Assembly: GCA_015654695.1 (NCBI GenBank)
Contig: JAATGJ010000068.1
Location: 1-64,000, forward strand
DNA length: 64,000 bases
Source: Chitinophagales bacterium
Lineage (GTDB): Bacteria; Bacteroidota; Bacteroidia; Chitinophagales; Chitinophagaceae
Reading direction: 5' to 3'
Of this stretch, positions 60,261 to 64,000 are shown piece by piece. Position 1 is the stretch's first letter; every line of letters begins with the position of its first letter. Position numbers and translations under genes: made by a program. The notes under the pieces are model-generated. The model saw only the letters and a list, made by a program, of their open reading frames with translations, ran no database searches and was not told the DNA's origin.

Positions 60261-62996
60261 ATGCAGGACACCACTATTATTAAACCTTACTTACGCCTTT
60301 CGGGATTAGAACCCCTTATTGTCAGACCGGAGACCAATTTTATTAATGTAGGTGAACGCACCAACGTGACAGGTTCGAAGAAATTCGCCCGTCTTATTAA
60401 AGAAAATAAATACGAAGAAGCTTTAAGCGTAGCCCGCCAGCAGGTGGAAAACGGTGCACAGGTATTAGATGTAAACATGGATGATGCTTTACTGGAAGGT
60501 GTGCAGGCAATGACCACTTTCTTAAATCTTGTGCAAAGTGAGCCGGATATAGCGAAGATCCCGATCATGATAGACAGTTCCAAGTTCGAGATCATTGAAG
60601 CGGGATTGAAATGTGTACAGGGCAAGTGCATTGTGAATTCCATCTCTATGAAGGAAGGAGAAGCGAAGTTTATTGAACAGGCGTTTACCTGCCAGAGCTA
60701 TGGCGCATCAGTTATCGTGATGGCATTTGATGAAAAAGGCCAGGCAGATACAAAACAACGTAAAGTAGAGATTTGTCACCGTGCTTATAAGATACTGACC
60801 GAACAAGTTGGCTACGATCCGCAGGATATTATTTTCGATCCCAACATATTTGCTATCGCCACGGGATTGGAAGAACACAATAATTACGGTGTGGATTTTA
60901 TTGAAGCAACGAAAGAAATAAAACAACTGATGCCGCTGACCAAAGTGAGCGGGGGTGTCAGCAATCTCTCTTTTGGTTTTCGTGGTAATGATCATGTGCG
61001 GGAAGCCATGAACAGCGTATTCCTTTATTATGCCATTAAAGCAGGCATGGACATGGGCATTGTCAATGCCGGGCAACTGGTAGTGTATGATGAAATTGAG
61101 CCGGTATTAAAAAAATTATGCGAAGATGTAATTCTCAACCGGAATAATGACAACAATGAAGCCACGGAGAAATTGATCATCTTTGCCGAAACAGTAAAAG
61201 CGAAAGGCAAAGAAAACGTAAAAGACGAAGCATGGAGAGATTCATCAGTTGAAGAACGTTTGAAACATTCCCTGGTAAACGGCATCACCGATTATATTGA
61301 TACTGATACAGAAGAAGCCAGGCAAAAATATCCCAAACCACTGGATGTTATTGAAGGGCCTTTGATGGCCGGCATGGATGTAGTAGGCGATCTGTTCGGT
61401 TCAGGAAAAATGTTTTTACCGCAGGTGGTAAAATCAGCACGGGTAATGAAAAAATCTGTTGCTATTCTTACTCCCTATATAGAAGCTGAAAAAGAATTAA
61501 GAAAGCAGGCCCATTTAGCCGCAGGCACTGTAAATAAAGAAGCTGCCGGTGCGGCTAAAATTTTATTAGCCACCGTAAAAGGTGATGTACATGATATTGG
61601 TAAAAATATTGTAGGCGTGGTATTAGGTTGTAATGGATACGATATTGTTGATCTTGGTGTAATGGTGCCTACAGATAAAATACTGGACACGGCAGAAAAA
61701 GAAAAAGCCGATATTATAGGATTGAGTGGTTTAATCACACCATCATTAGATGAAATGGTACATGTTGCCCACGAAATGAAACGACGGGGAATGAAACAAC
61801 CGCTGCTGATCGGCGGAGCCACTACGTCAAGAATGCACACGGCGGTAAAGATCGCGCCGCAATATGATAATGGAGTAGTGCATGTACTGGATGCTTCACG
61901 AAGTGTGACCGTTGCCGGTTCATTACTGAATGCGGAACAAAAACCGGAACTGCTAAACTCCATCAAAACAGAATATATTAAACTGGCTGAAGATTTTGCC
62001 AATAAAAAAACAACCAAGCAATATTTATCCCTCGCAGAAGCGCAGAACAATAAACTAAAGATTGACTGGAGTAATTATATCCCTCCCGTTCCAGGTTTTA
62101 CCGGAACAAAAGCATTCAACAATCACAGCCTCGAAGAAATAAGAGAGTACATTGACTGGCAACCTTTCTTTATTGCCTGGGAAATGCATGGTAAATTTCC
62201 ACAGATATTAACTGACGGCGTTGTTGGTACTGAAGCTACCAAATTGTATAATGATGCAAATGCTTTATTAGATAAACTTGTTGCTGAAAAATGGCTGACA
62301 GCCCAGGGAGTGATTGGATTCTGGGAAGCTTCTGCTACGGCTGCTGATACTATTGAGGTCAGAGGTCTGAAGTCTGAAGTCAGATTAGAGTCGTTACGTC
62401 AGCAAATTAAAAAAGCTCCGGGGCAACCAAATTTATCTTTAACCGATTTTATTAAACCTGTTCCGACTCCCGGCTCCCGGCTCCTAACTCTCGACTATAT
62501 TGGTGCTTTTTCCGTAACTATCCATGGTATTGAAGACCATATTAAAAAATTTGAAGCCGCGCATGATGATTATAATAAGATCACGCTCCAGGCATTGGCT
62601 GACCGTTTTGCCGAAGCATTTGCTGAGTTACTGCACAAAAAAGTAAGAACGGAATACTGGGGCTATATAAAAGATGAAAACCTGAGCAATGAAGACCTGA
62701 TCAAAGAACAATATGTAGGCATTCGCCCGGCGCCGGGCTATCCTGCCTGTCCCGATCATACAGAGAAATATAAATTATTTGATCTGCTCGGCGGAAAAGA
62801 AAACACCGGCATCACGCTTACTGAATCCCTGGCGATGTACCCGGCATCATCCGTTTGTGGTTGGTATTTCAGTCATCCGCAAAGCCAGTACTTTGGTGTA
62901 GGGAAAATTCAGCAGGACCAGTTAGAGGATTATACTAAAAGAAAAGGGATGAATAAGGAAGAAATGACACGATGGTTAAGGCCGGTATTAGAGTAA
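60261..62996 (+). CDS. metH: Methionine synthase, pterin/B12/reactivation subunit (split MetH C-terminus)
   Basis: 911-residue cobalamin-dependent part of methionine synthase, transferring methyl from 5-methyltetrahydrofolate through B12 to homocysteine. Pterin-binding domain about 20-280 ([44 protein letters not shown]); B12 cap and Rossmann domain about 340-590 with [18 protein letters not shown] (cobalt-ligating His); SAM-dependent activation domain about 620-905 with [17 protein letters not shown] and [11 protein letters not shown]. Two low-complexity insertions (about 62358-62393 and 62463-62496) sit in loops of the activation domain and stay in frame. Converges with the RDD gene, four bases apart. 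Confidence 0.95.
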   Translation: MQDTTIIKPYLRLSGLEPLIVRPETNFINVGERTNVTGSKKFARLIKENKYEEALSVARQQVENGAQVLDVNMDDALLEGVQAMTTFLNLVQSEPDIAKIPIMIDSSKFEIIEAGLKCVQGKCIVNSISMKEGEAKFIEQAFTCQSYGASVIVMAFDEKGQADTKQRKVEICHRAYKILTEQVGYDPQDIIFDPNIFAIATGLEEHNNYGVDFIEATKEIKQLMPLTKVSGGVSNLSFGFRGNDHVREAMNSVFLYYAIKAGMDMGIVNAGQLVVYDEIEPVLKKLCEDVILNRNNDNNEATEKLIIFAETVKAKGKENVKDEAWRDSSVEERLKHSLVNGITDYIDTDTEEARQKYPKPLDVIEGPLMAGMDVVGDLFGSGKMFLPQVVKSARVMKKSVAILTPYIEAEKELRKQAHLAAGTVNKEAAGAAKILLATVKGDVHDIGKNIVGVVLGCNGYDIVDLGVMVPTDKILDTAEKEKADIIGLSGLITPSLDEMVHVAHEMKRRGMKQPLLIGGATTSRMHTAVKIAPQYDNGVVHVLDASRSVTVAGSLLNAEQKPELLNSIKTEYIKLAEDFANKKTTKQYLSLAEAQNNKLKIDWSNYIPPVPGFTGTKAFNNHSLEEIREYIDWQPFFIAWEMHGKFPQILTDGVVGTEATKLYNDANALLDKLVAEKWLTAQGVIGFWEASATAADTIEVRGLKSEVRLESLRQQIKKAPGQPNLSLTDFIKPVPTPGSRLLTLDYIGAFSVTIHGIEDHIKKFEAAHDDYNKITLQALADRFAEAFAELLHKKVRTEYWGYIKDENLSNEDLIKEQYVGIRPAPGYPACPDHTEKYKLFDLLGGKENTGITLTESLAMYPASSVCGWYFSHPQSQYFGVGKIQQDQLEDYTKRKGMNKEEMTRWLRPVLE

Positions 62997-62999
62997 ACT

Positions 63000-63479
63000 C
63001 TATCTCACTTTTATTACCTGCGTTTTTGTCCATGAATCATGCCATGGCTTGTCACCAAAACCACTTAAAACTTCAAATGGCACCAATCGTGAAAGTGATC
63101 TTAGCAGGGCGTCTTTAAAAGTAAGTTCTTCGCCATTATCCCGAATAGCCCTAGTACCTGTTAAGAGCTTACCTAATGTATAACCCCTGAATGCTTTTTC
63201 GCAAATGGTATAATAGATCAGGTAATTGAATATCCCGATGGCATAGCCCAGCAAAATAAGATCCCACGGATTCTTTTCAGAAACAATCTGCATGGCGTAA
63301 ACCGGGAAAAAATTGTTGATCATATACCCGACCGCAGTACCTGTTAAATAACTAAGACCAAAACGCATTAGCAGGTTATCAATAAGCCAGTTTAAGAAAC
63401 GCTGACCATTAGTAGCAGGTGTGTGCTGAATATAATCTTCAAAAAGGCTTTCCTGTTCAGGTATGATACCCTGGTTCAT
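63000..63479 (-). CDS. RDD family membrane protein
   Basis: 159-residue membrane protein. NGQRFLNWLIDNLLMRFGLSYL opens the RDD domain (Arg and paired Asp positions), followed by hydrophobic spans (WDLILLGYAIGIFNYLIYYTI) and the conserved end GKLLTGTRAIRDNGEELTFKDALLRSLSRLVPF. Function of RDD proteins is mostly unknown (some are ion exchangers or toxin-linked). ATG 63479 is chosen because the longer start at 63500 would lie inside the -7 promoter element. Confidence 0.85.
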   Translation of the reverse strand: MNQGIIPEQESLFEDYIQHTPATNGQRFLNWLIDNLLMRFGLSYLTGTAVGYMINNFFPVYAMQIVSEKNPWDLILLGYAIGIFNYLIYYTICEKAFRGYTLGKLLTGTRAIRDNGEELTFKDALLRSLSRLVPFEVLSGFGDKPWHDSWTKTQVIKVR

Positions 63480-63497
63480 AGATAGGCTGTGTTTATG

Positions 63498-63505
63498 CAA
63501 ATATA
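63498..63505 (-). promoter_or_regulatory. -7 promoter element of the RDD gene
   Basis: TATATTTG on the minus strand matches TAnnTTTG and ends 18 bases from ATG 63479; it overlaps the alternative start at 63500, excluding it. Confidence 0.5.
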
Positions 63506-63509
63506 CCGT

Positions 63510-64000
63510 TCATATTAACCCGGAGGAAGTCAGTTCGTTCCTGAGTTGCCCGGGTGATTTAAAATGTATGCCCCTTATTCCTAAAGCTTCCGCTGCTTTT
63601 ACATTTCGTAAACTATCATCAATAAATAAAGCTTCAGCCGGGTTTACATTATAACGGTCTAATAATCGCTGATAAAACTCCGGGAAAGGTTTTCTCGTTT
63701 TTTCCTCGCCACTCACTACCCTCCCATCAAACCAATGCAGGAAATTATACCGCACCAAAGCAATATCAAACAGCCCGGCCTGCCAGTTGGTCAAAGCATA
63801 AATTTTATACTTACCGCTTCCCTTTAACTCACGGAATATCTCAACTGTTCCAAGAATAGGGCCTTTCAGCATTTCTGTCCACCGGCCATAAAAATCGCGT
63901 ATGGGTTGCTCCCAGTCGGGGTATTTTTCTATTAACTCAAGGGTAGCTTCTACAATAGATCTGCCTTCATCCTGTTGTTCATTCCAGTCAGCAGTGCAGA
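63510..64000 (-). CDS. HAD-superfamily phosphatase, 5' end outside window
   Basis: C-terminal 163 residues of a HAD-IA type hydrolase; the frame stays open to the window edge. Seen are the cap-domain region (WNEQQDEGRSIVEA), GPILGTVEIFRELKGSGKYKIYALTNWQAG (motif II Thr-Asn), SGEEKTRKPFPEFYQRLL (motif III Lys) and ALFIDDSLRNVKAAEALGI (motif IV Asp pair). The nucleophile DxD motif lies upstream of the window. Likely a sugar- or nucleotide-phosphate phosphatase; substrate unknown. Confidence 0.88.
   Translation of the reverse strand, partial: CTADWNEQQDEGRSIVEATLELIEKYPDWEQPIRDFYGRWTEMLKGPILGTVEIFRELKGSGKYKIYALTNWQAGLFDIALVRYNFLHWFDGRVVSGEEKTRKPFPEFYQRLLDRYNVNPAEALFIDDSLRNVKAAEALGIRGIHFKSPGQLRNELTSSGLI

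Noticed and set aside
61475-62050. 191-residue minus-strand frame
   Set aside because: Antisense to a well-conserved part of metH; biased composition only.

Overview
The window is chromosomal DNA from a member of the Bacteroidota, most likely a chitinophagaceae-like soil or sediment bacterium. The evidence is the repeated -7 promoter element TAnnTTTG (several with TTTG exactly 19 bases upstream), the families present (outer-membrane TonB-type receptor, DUF4199, YhcH/YjgK, DUF1015 beside serC, a split MetH, Gfo/Idh/MocA enzymes with twin-arginine-like leaders) and moderately low G+C judged by eye. No insertion sequence, prophage, rRNA or CRISPR array was found. There is one tRNA, Arg(CCT), at 48.7 kb.

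Layout. 1-10 kb holds sugar and sugar-acid oxidation genes: a partial GMC oxidoreductase, a TIM-barrel isomerase/epimerase, a TonB-type outer-membrane receptor, an esterase/SMP-30 fusion, an ACS-family MFS transporter and a Gfo/Idh/MocA oxidoreductase. 10-13 kb is accessory DNA: a truncated DinB gene, a winged-helix plus nucleotidyltransferase pair that looks like a toxin-antitoxin or defence unit, and a GT25-like glycosyltransferase, the block being bracketed by two diverged copies of a ~230-base intergenic repeat. 13-20 kb is an RND multidrug efflux operon (TetR regulator, TolC-like protein, adaptor, permease) with a clear operator lying inside its promoter. 20-28 kb is housekeeping: DUF502, an S1/P1-type enzyme, serC, DUF1015, a TPR protein and an acyl-CoA ligase. 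28-39 kb is a complete galacturonate catabolic set (transporter, uxaC, uxaB, uxaA, kdgK, eda, YhcH) with a GH105 unsaturated rhamnogalacturonyl hydrolase. Its outer end has decayed: a GH28 polygalacturonase remnant and a LacI-family regulator remnant lie beside it. 39-43 kb carries a metallophosphoesterase, a hexosamine-kinase-like phosphotransferase and a GH109-type enzyme, suggesting use of N-acetylhexosamines. 43-49 kb is accessory: a frameshifted Fic gene with a small upstream partner, a LuxR/DUF4199/SRPBCC group, and an AT-rich esterase next to intergenic repeats and the tRNA. 49-64 kb contains DinB, VOC, TPR, GH20 and SRPBCC proteins, a helicase-nuclease with an iron-sulfur-type cysteine set, an Ig-like lipoprotein, recR, a two-gene methionine synthase with a 31-residue membrane peptide encoded between the halves, an RDD protein and a partial HAD phosphatase.

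The most interesting leads are: (1) a ~230-base leader ahead of metH that can form a long interrupted helix and matches no riboswitch class I can recognise; (2) the winged-helix/nucleotidyltransferase pair with an inverted repeat across its own promoter; (3) low-complexity dispersed repeats that have entered the reading frames of serC and metH without breaking them; (4) the decayed pectin-sensing and pectin-cutting genes beside an intact galacturonate pathway. All functional calls rest on reading motifs by eye; no search was run.
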